A stretch of 33,280 nucleotides of DNA from Acidobacteriota bacterium (lineage in GTDB: Bacteria; Acidobacteriota; Blastocatellia; RBC074). The stretch lies in NCBI GenBank assembly GCA_022072205.1, contig JAJVID010000195.1:1-33280 (forward strand), written 5' to 3'. The notes under the pieces were generated by a model. The model was not told the DNA's origin. It searched no databases and worked only from the letters and a program-made list of their open reading frames with translations. Positions within the stretch are counted from its first letter, which is position 1. Each line of letters starts with the position of its first letter. This document shows, piece after piece, positions 26,416 to 33,280 of the stretch. Made by a program: the position numbers and the translations under genes.

Positions 26416-26436
26416 CACGCGCCGTAGCCAACGCAA
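26408..26436 (-). promoter_or_regulatory. Divergent promoter of the PhzF-family gene
   Basis: Minus strand: TTGCGT (26431-26436), 17-bp spacer, TATACT (26408-26413), then CCCCGCCG. The -10 shares AGTATA with the TATAAT of the other strand, so the two polymerases would compete. The leader would be about 150 nt. Confidence 0.5.
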
Positions 26437-26545
26437 TCAATCGAATTGCATAAAATTTCAGTTTCTTCCACGAGAGCGAAACAAGACGACAACAGATCGC
26501 GTGGGGAGATAATCTCCACTAAACCAACACTCCGGGAGCAAACGA

Positions 26546-27061
26546 ATGATCAATCTGAAAGTGAATGGCGTCAGCCGCCAGTTCGACGGCGAGCCTGAAA
26601 TGCCTTTGTTGTGGTTCCTCCGCGACGAATTGCAGTTGACGGGGACGAAGTACGGATGCGGCGAGGGGCTGTGCGGCGCATGCACGGTTCATCTGAACGG
26701 CGTGGCCGTGCGCAGTTGTCAGACGCCGATGCAGGCAGTGGCTGGCAAATCGGTCGTGACCATCGAGGGTTTGAGCGCGAAGGCCGACCATCCGGTTCAG
26801 CAGGCCTGGCGGCAGGCCAACGTTCCGCAATGCGGTTACTGCCAGAGTGGGCAGATTATGCAGGCCGCCGCACTGCTCAAACAGAAGCCCAGGCCGACCG
26901 ATGCCGACATTGATTCGGCGATGAAGGGCAACATCTGCCGATGCGGAACGTACCAGCGCATCCGCGAGGCGATCAAGGCTGCGGCCACCAAACCGGTTGC
27001 GAATAAACCGGCTGCTCCTAAAACTGCAACTGGCAAGACTACGGCGGAGGTGAAGAAATGA
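26546..27061 (+). CDS. (2Fe-2S) subunit of a molybdenum hydroxylase (isoquinoline 1-oxidoreductase alpha-like)
   Basis: A 171-residue electron-transfer subunit with two [2Fe-2S] centres. The plant-ferredoxin-type motif is [22 protein letters not shown] (four cysteines, residues about 38-60). The C-terminal helical domain has [10 protein letters not shown] and [11 protein letters not shown], the C-x2-C ... C-x-C set of the xanthine-oxidase family. The last 25 residues are an Ala/Pro/Lys-rich tail without cofactor residues. The ATG at 26546 follows GGGAG about 8 nt away. Its TGA overlaps the ATG of the large subunit (ATGA), showing translational coupling. It passes electrons from the molybdenum site to an acceptor, probably a cytochrome or quinone, since no FAD subunit is encoded here. 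Confidence 0.92.
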   Translation: MINLKVNGVSRQFDGEPEMPLLWFLRDELQLTGTKYGCGEGLCGACTVHLNGVAVRSCQTPMQAVAGKSVVTIEGLSAKADHPVQQAWRQANVPQCGYCQSGQIMQAAALLKQKPRPTDADIDSAMKGNICRCGTYQRIREAIKAAATKPVANKPAAPKTATGKTTAEVKK

Positions 27062-29286
27062 ACCGAATCGAACTGGTCACTCGTCGCAATTTTCTGGGAG
27101 GTATGTTTTCAGCCGGCGCGCTGGTTCTCGGCGCGCGCCTGTTGCCAATCGAAGCTCTGGCGGGCGCTGAAGCCGACAAGGCCGCGTGGAATCCGAGCGT
27201 TTATCTGGGGCTTGAAACCGACGGCACAGTCATCATCGTCACGCATCGTTCGGAGATGGGCACGGGCATTCGCAGCGTGCTCCCGACCGTGCTGGCCGAT
27301 GAACTGGACGCCGACTGGAAGCGCGTGAAGATCGAACAAGCCATCGGCGACGCGAAGTACGGCAACCAGAACACCGACGGCTCCTGCTCGATCCGCGATT
27401 TTTACGACGCGATGCGACAGGCCGGAGCAAGCGCGCGAGTGATGCTGGAAGGCGCGGCGGCGGCTCAATGGGGCGTCGCGGCTTCGGAATGCAAAGCGCA
27501 AAACCATCAGGTCGTTCACGCCGCGAGCGGGCGCAAACTTGGTTACGGCGAACTGGCTGCGGCTGCGGCCAAACAGCCCGTGCCGAAAAAGGAAGAACTG
27601 AAATTCAAATCTCCATCGGAGTATCGCTACATCGGCAAGAACATGCCGACGATTGATCTCGACGACATTTGCGCGGGCCGCGGCACGTTCGGCATTGACG
27701 CGAAGATGCCGGGGATGGTTTACGCGATGATCGCGCGGTCGCCGGTCTTCGGCGGAAAGCTGAAGAGCTTCGACGATCAGGAGGCGCGCAAAGTTCGCGG
27801 CGTGCAAAAGACCGTCGAGCTTCCCGCGTTCAAACCTCCGCACATGTTTCAGGCGCTGGGCGGCGTGGCCGTGATCGCCGACAACACCTGGGCCGCGATG
27901 AAAGGCCGCGAGAAATTGAAGGTCGAATGGGACGCGGGCGAGAACGCAAGTTACGATTCGACGGCCTACAAACAATCGCTGCTCGAAACAGTCCGCAAGC
28001 CGCAGAAGGTCGTGCGCAACATCGGCGACGTTGACGCCGAGTTCGCAAAGGGCGGCAAGACGCACGAGGCCGAATATTACGTTCCGCATCTGGCGCACGC
28101 GCCGATGGAGCCGCCAGCGGCTGTCGCTGAATTCAAAGACGGCAGAGTCGTCATCCACGCCGCCACGCAGAATCCGCAGGCAGTGCAGGACACCGTCGCA
28201 GCCGCGCTCGGCATAGACAAGAAAAACGTCGAATGCCACGTGACGCTGCTCGGCGGAGGCTTCGGACGCAAATCGAAACCGGATTACGTCGCCGAAGCCG
28301 CGCTGCTCTCGCGCGAAGTCGGCAAGCCGGTCAAGGTGGTTTGGAGCCGCGAGGACGATATCCGCTACGACTATTACCACGCGGTCGCGGCGATGTATTT
28401 GAAAGCAGCGGTTGACGCGAAGGGTCGCCCGACGGCGTGGCTGCAACGCAGCGCGTTCCCATCCATCGGCTCGACGTTCGCCGGCCCCTCGGCGATCTAC
28501 GGCCAGGGCTTCGAGATGGGGATGGGATGGACGAACGTGCCGTTCGACATTCCGAATCATCGCGCCGAGAACGGCCCGGCGAAGCCTCACGTCCGCATCG
28601 GCTGGCTGCGATCTGTTGCGAACATCTACCACGCCTTCGCCGTGCATTCGTTCGCGGACGAACTGGCGGCGCTGGCCAATCGTGACCGAGTGGAATATCT
28701 GCTCGATCTGTTGGGACAGCCGCGCAAGATTGATCTGGGGCAGCGCGGCCCGATGGCCGAGAAATTTCCGCTCGACACCGGACGTTTGCGGCGCGTGATC
28801 GAATTGGCGGCGGAACGTTCCGGCTGGGCGAAGAAGAAACCAGTCAAGGGGCGCGCGCTGGGCATCGCTGCGCACTGGAGCTTTTACAGCTACGTCGCCA
28901 CAATCGTCGAGGCGCAAGTGGACGCGAACGGCAGGATTCGCATTCCGCGCGTGGACATTGCGGCTGACGTGGGCAAGGTGATCAACCCCGACCGCGTGAA
29001 ATCGCAGTTCGAGGGCGCGTCGGTCTTCGGCGCCAGCATCGCGCTGATGGGCGAGATCACGGCGGCCAACGGCGCGATCACTCAATCCAACTTCCACGAT
29101 TATCCGGTCGCGCGCATCAACGAGGCTCCGATTGAAACGCGCGTGCATTTGATTCAAAGCGACGCGCCGCCTGCAGGCGTCGGCGAACCCGGCGTGCCGC
29201 CGACGGTTCCGGCGATCTGCAACGCTGTGTTTGCGGCGACGGGCAAGCGCGTTCGTGATCTGCCGCTCAGAAAACACAAAATCTGA
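27058..29286 (+). CDS. Molybdopterin-binding subunit of a molybdenum hydroxylase (isoquinoline 1-oxidoreductase beta-like), Tat-exported
   Basis: A 742-residue catalytic subunit. The N-terminus carries a twin-arginine signal ([23 protein letters not shown] in parts; TRRNFL is the key), so the folded complex is likely exported to the periplasm with its small subunit. Xanthine-oxidase-type features include the Mo-pterin segments [38 protein letters not shown] and the C-terminal [19 protein letters not shown] with the catalytic Glu. The IorB-type order, with an N-terminal Tat-like signal and no FAD domain, separates it from xanthine dehydrogenase. The oxidised substrate is probably an aldehyde or N-heterocycle, but is not known. 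No molybdenum-cofactor chaperone gene is adjacent in the window. Confidence 0.92.
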   Translation: MNRIELVTRRNFLGGMFSAGALVLGARLLPIEALAGAEADKAAWNPSVYLGLETDGTVIIVTHRSEMGTGIRSVLPTVLADELDADWKRVKIEQAIGDAKYGNQNTDGSCSIRDFYDAMRQAGASARVMLEGAAAAQWGVAASECKAQNHQVVHAASGRKLGYGELAAAAAKQPVPKKEELKFKSPSEYRYIGKNMPTIDLDDICAGRGTFGIDAKMPGMVYAMIARSPVFGGKLKSFDDQEARKVRGVQKTVELPAFKPPHMFQALGGVAVIADNTWAAMKGREKLKVEWDAGENASYDSTAYKQSLLETVRKPQKVVRNIGDVDAEFAKGGKTHEAEYYVPHLAHAPMEPPAAVAEFKDGRVVIHAATQNPQAVQDTVAAALGIDKKNVECHVTLLGGGFGRKSKPDYVAEAALLSREVGKPVKVVWSREDDIRYDYYHAVAAMYLKAAVDAKGRPTAWLQRSAFPSIGSTFAGPSAIYGQGFEMGMGWTNVPFDIPNHRAENGPAKPHVRIGWLRSVANIYHAFAVHSFADELAALANRDRVEYLLDLLGQPRKIDLGQRGPMAEKFPLDTGRLRRVIELAAERSGWAKKKPVKGRALGIAAHWSFYSYVATIVEAQVDANGRIRIPRVDIAADVGKVINPDRVKSQFEGASVFGASIALMGEITAANGAITQSNFHDYPVARINEAPIETRVHLIQSDAPPAGVGEPGVPPTVPAICNAVFAATGKRVRDLPLRKHKI

Positions 29287-29307
29287 ATAGTCTTGCGCAT
29301 GATTGAC

Positions 29308-29373
29308 ATATTTCTGTCTGGCATCTTTTTGTTAGCTGATCTTCAAACAGAAAAATGCCAGACAGAAAAATAT
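29308..29373. repeat. Inverted repeat between two convergent genes
   Basis: TTTCTGTCTGGCAT (29311-29324) and its exact complement (29355-29368), with partly matching A/T-rich flanks. The right half also contains ACAGAAAAAT twice as a direct repeat. No T-tract follows either arm, so it is not a classical terminator. Its look suggests a dispersed intergenic repeat. Confidence 0.65.
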
Positions 29374-29396
29374 CGAACGACTTCAATTACGCTGTA

Positions 29397-29702
29397 TCAA
29401 CTTTTCCCTTCAAACACATCTGCGAATTCTTTCATATCCGGCAATTCGCTCCTGAGTTGATCCCAGTAACGATCCGTAATCTCGCGGCTGTATTTTTCGG
29501 GCACGCCAGCCCGCGTAGCCGTGATCTGCAACCCCAGATGCATCAACTCGCGGCCGTGCGGCAACCGGCGCAGGATGTTTGCGACCGCGATGTGACGCGC
29601 GTGATTGAAGCGTGGCAGGCGTCCGGCGAAAAACAGAGTCAGGACGCATTCATATCGTTTTTCAATTTCTTGCTCAAGCCCAATCTGCCCTTGCTCTTGC
29701 AT
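29397..29702 (-). CDS. Uncharacterised 101-residue protein behind tandem hairpins
   Basis: I do not recognise this protein. It is soluble, mixed alpha-helical in appearance, with 1 Cys and several His (FNHARHIAVANIL, LPHGRELMHLG). The C-terminus is acidic and helical (YSREITDRYWDQLRSELPDM, then KEFADVFEGKS). No signal peptide or membrane helix is seen. The ATG at 29702 has a perfect GGAGG 8-9 nt upstream, which is good evidence that it is translated. The open frame continues upstream through the hairpins but without a plausible start. A promoter and two terminator-like hairpins make up its leader, so expression is probably regulated at termination. It converges on the molybdenum hydroxylase operon. 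Confidence 0.65.
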   Translation of the reverse strand: MQEQGQIGLEQEIEKRYECVLTLFFAGRLPRFNHARHIAVANILRRLPHGRELMHLGLQITATRAGVPEKYSREITDRYWDQLRSELPDMKEFADVFEGKS

Positions 29703-29716
29703 TGTTACTTTCCTCC

Positions 29717-29756
29717 AAAAAATAAAGCCGCCCGACGAATTCAATCGCCGGGCGGC
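29717..29756 (-). terminator. Terminator-like hairpin 2 in the leader of the 101-aa gene
   Basis: Minus strand: GCCGCCCG/CGGGCGGC (arms at 29727-29734 and 29749-29756) plus three inner pairs, followed by TTTATTTTTT (29717-29726). The U-tract is directly followed by GGAGGA, the Shine-Dalgarno of the gene. Confidence 0.8.
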
Positions 29757-29768
29757 AGGGTTTGACCC

Positions 29769-29810
29769 AAAAAATAAAACCGCTCGAAAGCTTCGGCGCC
29801 TTCGAGCGGT
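29769..29810 (-). terminator. Terminator-like hairpin 1 in the leader of the 101-aa gene
   Basis: Minus strand: 10-bp arms ACCGCTCGAA/TTCGAGCGGT (29779-29788, 29801-29810), 12-nt loop, followed by TTTTATTTTTT. The tail is almost the same as that of hairpin 2. Confidence 0.8.
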
Positions 29811-29827
29811 CACTCAACGGAAGCGGG

Positions 29828-29857
29828 ATTGTAAAAGCCTGAAGGTCAACTAGTCAA
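29828..29857 (-). promoter_or_regulatory. Promoter of the 101-aa gene
   Basis: Minus strand: TTGACT (29852-29857), 18-bp spacer, TACAAT (29828-29833), then CCCGCTTCC. Transcription would start about 10 bp before hairpin 1, leaving a leader of about 115 nt. Confidence 0.55.
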
Positions 29858-29936
29858 TCACATTGCACTATTTCAGACCGTATAGTAGCTTTTTGTTCAG
29901 TTCAATTGTTTCACTCAACGAGGAGAAGCTTAAAAA

Positions 29937-30870
<934 letters not shown>

Positions 30871-30899
<29 letters not shown>

Positions 30900-31365
30900 C
30901 GAAGAGCGGGCGAGCGGAAGAGAGGGAGAGCGGGAGATAGAGGTTATCAATCGGCAGAGGCTCCGCGCGGTTGATCGAAGCGGGGCGGCAAGACTGTCGA
31001 GAGCAGTGCTAGATCGCATCGGACGCTCGGACGCTGTTTTGACAATTACGTTTATCCGCGATCACGCAATGCGCCGGTTGAACCGCGATTTTCGCGGAAT
31101 TGACAAGCCGACAGATGTGCTCTCTTTCGCGTATCATGAAGGCGAGGAAACGCCGGTGAATTATGAAACGCAGCACATCGGCGATGTCGTGATTTCGGTT
31201 GAGACAGCCGCAGCGTACGCGCGCGAACTCGGTTTAAGCTTCGACCGCGAGATCGAGCATCTTGTAATTCACGGCGCGCTTCATCTGGCCGGGTACGATC
31301 ACGAGACGGACAACGGCGAAATGAATAAACTCGAAAGAAAGTTGAGAAAAGAATTACTTGGATAA
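30871..31365 (+). CDS. ybeY: Endoribonuclease YbeY (rRNA maturation factor)
   Basis: Zinc-dependent single-strand endoribonuclease acting in 16S rRNA 3'-end processing and ribosome quality control; 164 residues from the first ATG. The metal motif H-x3-H-x5-H is intact in [11 protein letters not shown] near the C-terminus, preceded by the family sequence [19 protein letters not shown] and HIGDVVIS. The first ~22 residues come from a purine-rich stretch and are not conserved. Family sequence begins at IEVINRQRL (about 30937), where no ATG, GTG or TTG exists, so the true start is uncertain. It overlaps phoH by 29 bp. Confidence 0.93.
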
Positions 31366-31366
31366 C

Positions 31367-31450
31367 TGGCGGTTGCCTATGGCGTCCGGCGGTCGGCTTA
31401 TGAATAATGGCCAACCGCCAGGCGCCAACCACCAACCCCAACCACCAACC
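31367..31450. repeat. Repeat cluster before the CorC-like gene
   Basis: An inverted repeat TGGCGGTTG (31367-31375) / CAACCGCCA (31412-31420) is followed by a perfect 13-bp tandem duplication CCAACCACCAACC (31425-31437, 31438-31450). The duplication ends 3 nt before the likely ATG, where a Shine-Dalgarno would be expected. Confidence 0.8.
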
Positions 31451-31453
31451 AAT

Positions 31454-32794
31454 ATGGAATCTGAAATAGCATTGACCAGCATCTTCATTCTGGTGCTGGT
31501 CGTTACCGCTACCGCCAAAAGCGCTTTGGATGAACTCAGCGACGTTAGCTTGCGCCGTCTGGCAAGCGACACCAACGGATCTGGTCAGGCCGGATTCTGG
31601 CGTTCGATCATTGATCACTACCATCAATTCCGCTTCACGCTCACATTCGGCATTCACGTTTCAATCGCCTCGATTGCGATCCTGATCAGTTCGATCTCGC
31701 ATAAACTCTACCCGCAGCATTTCCTGGCGCTGTCGTTCGGCGGGATGATTCTGACCGTCATCCTGTTCCGGCAGATTCTGCCCATGATCATCACGCAAAA
31801 CGATCCGGCGCGCACTCTGCTCAGACTACGATTTCTGTTGCGGGTGCTGTGGCCCGTGCTCGGTTTTGTCGCAAACTTTATTTACAGCATACTCCGAAGC
31901 AAACAGCGCGAGCCTGAAGCCCTGGCCCAAACCGAAACCAAGAAAGAAGAGGGCGCCGACATCGAGCTACAGGCGTTTCTGGACGTGGGCGAAGAGGAAG
32001 GCATCATCGAGGAAAACGAAGGCGAGTTGATCCAGTCGGTCATGCGGTTCAGCGACCGCACCGCCGGAGAGGTGATGACGCCGCGTCCGAACATCGTCGC
32101 CGTTGAAGCCGGCGCGACGCTCGAAGCCGTGCGCGACCTGATGATCGAATCGAAATATTCGCGTCTGCCAGTTTACAGCGGCCAGATGGATAACATCGAA
32201 GGCGTGATCTATGTGCGCGATCTGCTGAAATACTGGCAGCTTGGCGAGATGAATCGCCAAGCCGTCGAGATCGCGCGCCCGACATACTTCGTGCCCGAAA
32301 CCAAGCCGATTGACGAGTTACTGCCCGAAATGCAGAAGGCCAAGACGCCGATGGCGATCATCATCAACGAATACGGCGGACTGGCCGGGTTGGTCACAAT
32401 CGAAGACCTTATCGAAGAGATCGTCGGCGAAATCGAGGACGAAGACGAACCAGAACCTCAGGAGATGGACGCGGACATCGTCGAGGAAGCCAAAGGCGTA
32501 ATCGCGCGCGGCAACGTCGAAATCGGCAAGATCGAACGCATATTCGACGTCGAACTGGCCGACGACGATTTCACAACAATCGCCGGCCTGGTCATCAACC
32601 AGCTTGGCCACCTGCCAGCGGTCGGCGAAAGCATAGATTTTCGTGGCCTGCATTTTGAAGTAGTCGAGGCCGACGAGCGCCGCGTCTCGCGCGTCAGAAT
32701 TCAAAAACCGGCTCAGGCGCCGGGCGAGGAAGCGAGTGTCGCTGAAGCTTCGGCGGCGGCTCGGGCGGAAACCAAGCCTAATTTCATGTTTTGA
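31454..32794 (+). CDS. HlyC/CorC-family membrane protein with CBS pair
   Basis: A 446-residue membrane protein of the hemolysin/CorC (CNNM-like) family. The N-terminal part has about three hydrophobic segments (IALTSIFILVLVVTATA, FTLTFGIHVSIASIAILIS, FLALSFGGMILTVILF). This is a shortened or diverged membrane domain. The cytoplasmic part has the FMRFSDRTAGEVMTPRPNIVAVE-type linker, two CBS domains (VMTPR...LPVYSG...GVIYVRDLL; PIDELLPEMQKAKTPMAIIINEYGG...TIEDLIEEIVGEIEDE) and the C-terminal CorC_HlyC domain (FTTIAGLVINQLGHLPAVGE). The family is linked to Mg2+/Co2+ efflux and adenosine-nucleotide sensing. No Shine-Dalgarno precedes 31454; an upstream in-frame ATG at 31400 would run through repeats. 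It lies between ybeY and era, the usual place. Confidence 0.87.
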   Translation: MESEIALTSIFILVLVVTATAKSALDELSDVSLRRLASDTNGSGQAGFWRSIIDHYHQFRFTLTFGIHVSIASIAILISSISHKLYPQHFLALSFGGMILTVILFRQILPMIITQNDPARTLLRLRFLLRVLWPVLGFVANFIYSILRSKQREPEALAQTETKKEEGADIELQAFLDVGEEEGIIEENEGELIQSVMRFSDRTAGEVMTPRPNIVAVEAGATLEAVRDLMIESKYSRLPVYSGQMDNIEGVIYVRDLLKYWQLGEMNRQAVEIARPTYFVPETKPIDELLPEMQKAKTPMAIIINEYGGLAGLVTIEDLIEEIVGEIEDEDEPEPQEMDADIVEEAKGVIARGNVEIGKIERIFDVELADDDFTTIAGLVINQLGHLPAVGESIDFRGLHFEVVEADERRVSRVRIQKPAQAPGEEASVAEASAAARAETKPNFMF

Positions 32795-32795
32795 T

Positions 32796-33280
32796 ATGAG
32801 CGACGAGAAAAAGCACAAATCCGGATTCGCCGCGCTCATCGGGCGGCCCAACGCGGGCAAATCAACCCTGCTTAACGCGCTGGTCGGCGAACATATCGCC
32901 GCCGTCTCGTCGAAGCCCCAAACCACGCGGACGCGCATCCAGGGCATCGTCACGCGCCCCGAAGGTCAGATCATCTTCGTTGACACGCCCGGCGTTCACA
33001 AACCCGGCTACACGCTCAACCGCAGAATGATGGGACTGGTCGCCGACGCGTTGCAGCAGGTTGATGTTGTTTTGCTGATGCGCGACGCCACAACCAGCCT
33101 GGGCGCAGGCGACCGCTTCACGCTCGATCTGGTCAAAGAAGCCGCGAAGCCAACGTTCCTGCTGCTGAATAAGATTGACCTGCTGAAGGACAAATCAAAA
33201 TTGCTGCCGCTGATCGAGCAGTACAGCAACGAATACGATTTCGCAGAGATCATTCCAATCTCGGCCACCAAACGTGACGG
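32796..33280 (+). CDS. era: GTPase Era, N-terminal part
   Basis: First 161 residues of the 16S-rRNA-binding GTPase needed for 30S assembly; the rest, with the KH domain, is beyond the window. All GTPase motifs are present: G1 GRPNAGKS (residues 16-23), switch I PQTTRTR, G3 DTPG, G4 NKID and G5 SATK. The start ATG at 32796 lies one base after the stop of the CorC-like gene, so translation is probably coupled. No separate ribosome-binding site is seen apart from sequence within the upstream gene. Its position fits the widespread phoH-ybeY-corC-era gene order. Confidence 0.96.
   Translation, partial: MSDEKKHKSGFAALIGRPNAGKSTLLNALVGEHIAAVSSKPQTTRTRIQGIVTRPEGQIIFVDTPGVHKPGYTLNRRMMGLVADALQQVDVVLLMRDATTSLGAGDRFTLDLVKEAAKPTFLLLNKIDLLKDKSKLLPLIEQYSNEYDFAEIIPISATKRD

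Noticed and set aside
27109..29277. Long minus-strand open frame opposite the molybdenum hydroxylase large subunit (722 codons)
   Set aside because: Arg/His-rich translation typical of antisense frames in GC-rich DNA; the + strand gene is unambiguous.

Overview
The window reads as a single chromosomal segment of a GC-rich bacterium, most likely an acidobacterium close to the Blastocatellia. This is inferred from the mix of genes, not from a marker gene. The pointers are an Oar-like TonB receptor with an N-terminal carboxypeptidase-regulatory domain, a long secreted lamin-tail protein, an ECF42/YCII/DoxX cassette, and the phoH-ybeY-corC-era order. No phage, insertion sequence, CRISPR array, tRNA or rRNA was seen. 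Most genes are housekeeping. The interest lies between them: strong promoters, terminators inside 5' leaders, operators and non-standard start codons.

Layout. 1-320 (-): start of a secreted SnoaL/NTF2-like protein. 418-3009 (+): class A penicillin-binding protein with a near-leaderless promoter. 3018-5136 (-): DoxX-like membrane protein, YCII protein and ECF42 sigma factor. 5378-7542 (+): HGSNAT/DUF5009-type membrane acyltransferase and a two-domain universal stress protein. 7620-9150 (-): zinc alcohol dehydrogenase and a small membrane protein. 9345-11587 (-): groES-groEL with a sigma-70 promoter, a CIRCE operator and a terminator. 11644-12995 (-): a Fis-type HTH protein and purC. 13160-14088: no convincing gene, but a strong terminator lies upstream of the TonB receptor. 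14089-17145 (+): TonB receptor. 17233-17802 (+): GNAT acetyltransferase. 17861-18540 (+): a promoter, a structured RNA of about 160 nt with its own terminator, a cold-shock gene and a second terminator. 18724-21627 (+): secreted protein with two lamin-tail domains. 21596-23581 (-): GntR/YtrA-type regulator, slipin and an isoprenylcysteine-methyltransferase-like protein, with a perfect operator between -35 and -10. 23715-25365 (+): purE-purK. 25465-26250 (-): PhzF-like isomerase. 26546-29286 (+): two-subunit Tat-exported molybdenum hydroxylase, divergent from phzF through overlapping promoters. 29397-29857 (-): a 101-aa unknown protein behind two tandem terminator-like hairpins. 29937-33280 (+): phoH-ybeY-corC-era, with era cut by the window end.

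How the parts work together. purC, purE and purK cover two steps of purine synthesis, and class I PurE together with PurK indicates the N5-CAIR route. groESL is heat-shock controlled through HrcA/CIRCE. The phoH-ybeY-corC-era block belongs to RNA and ribosome maturation. The ECF42 cassette and the GntR-slipin-ICMT operon look like self-contained envelope or stress-response modules.

Best candidates for something new are: (a) the 160-nt promoter-to-terminator RNA before the cold-shock gene; (b) the duplicated terminator hairpins whose U-tract touches the Shine-Dalgarno of an unknown gene; (c) a repeated promoter layout in which the -10 box is followed by a CGCC discriminator; and (d) non-canonical start codons (ATT for ECF42, CTG for phoH) implied by conserved N-termini.
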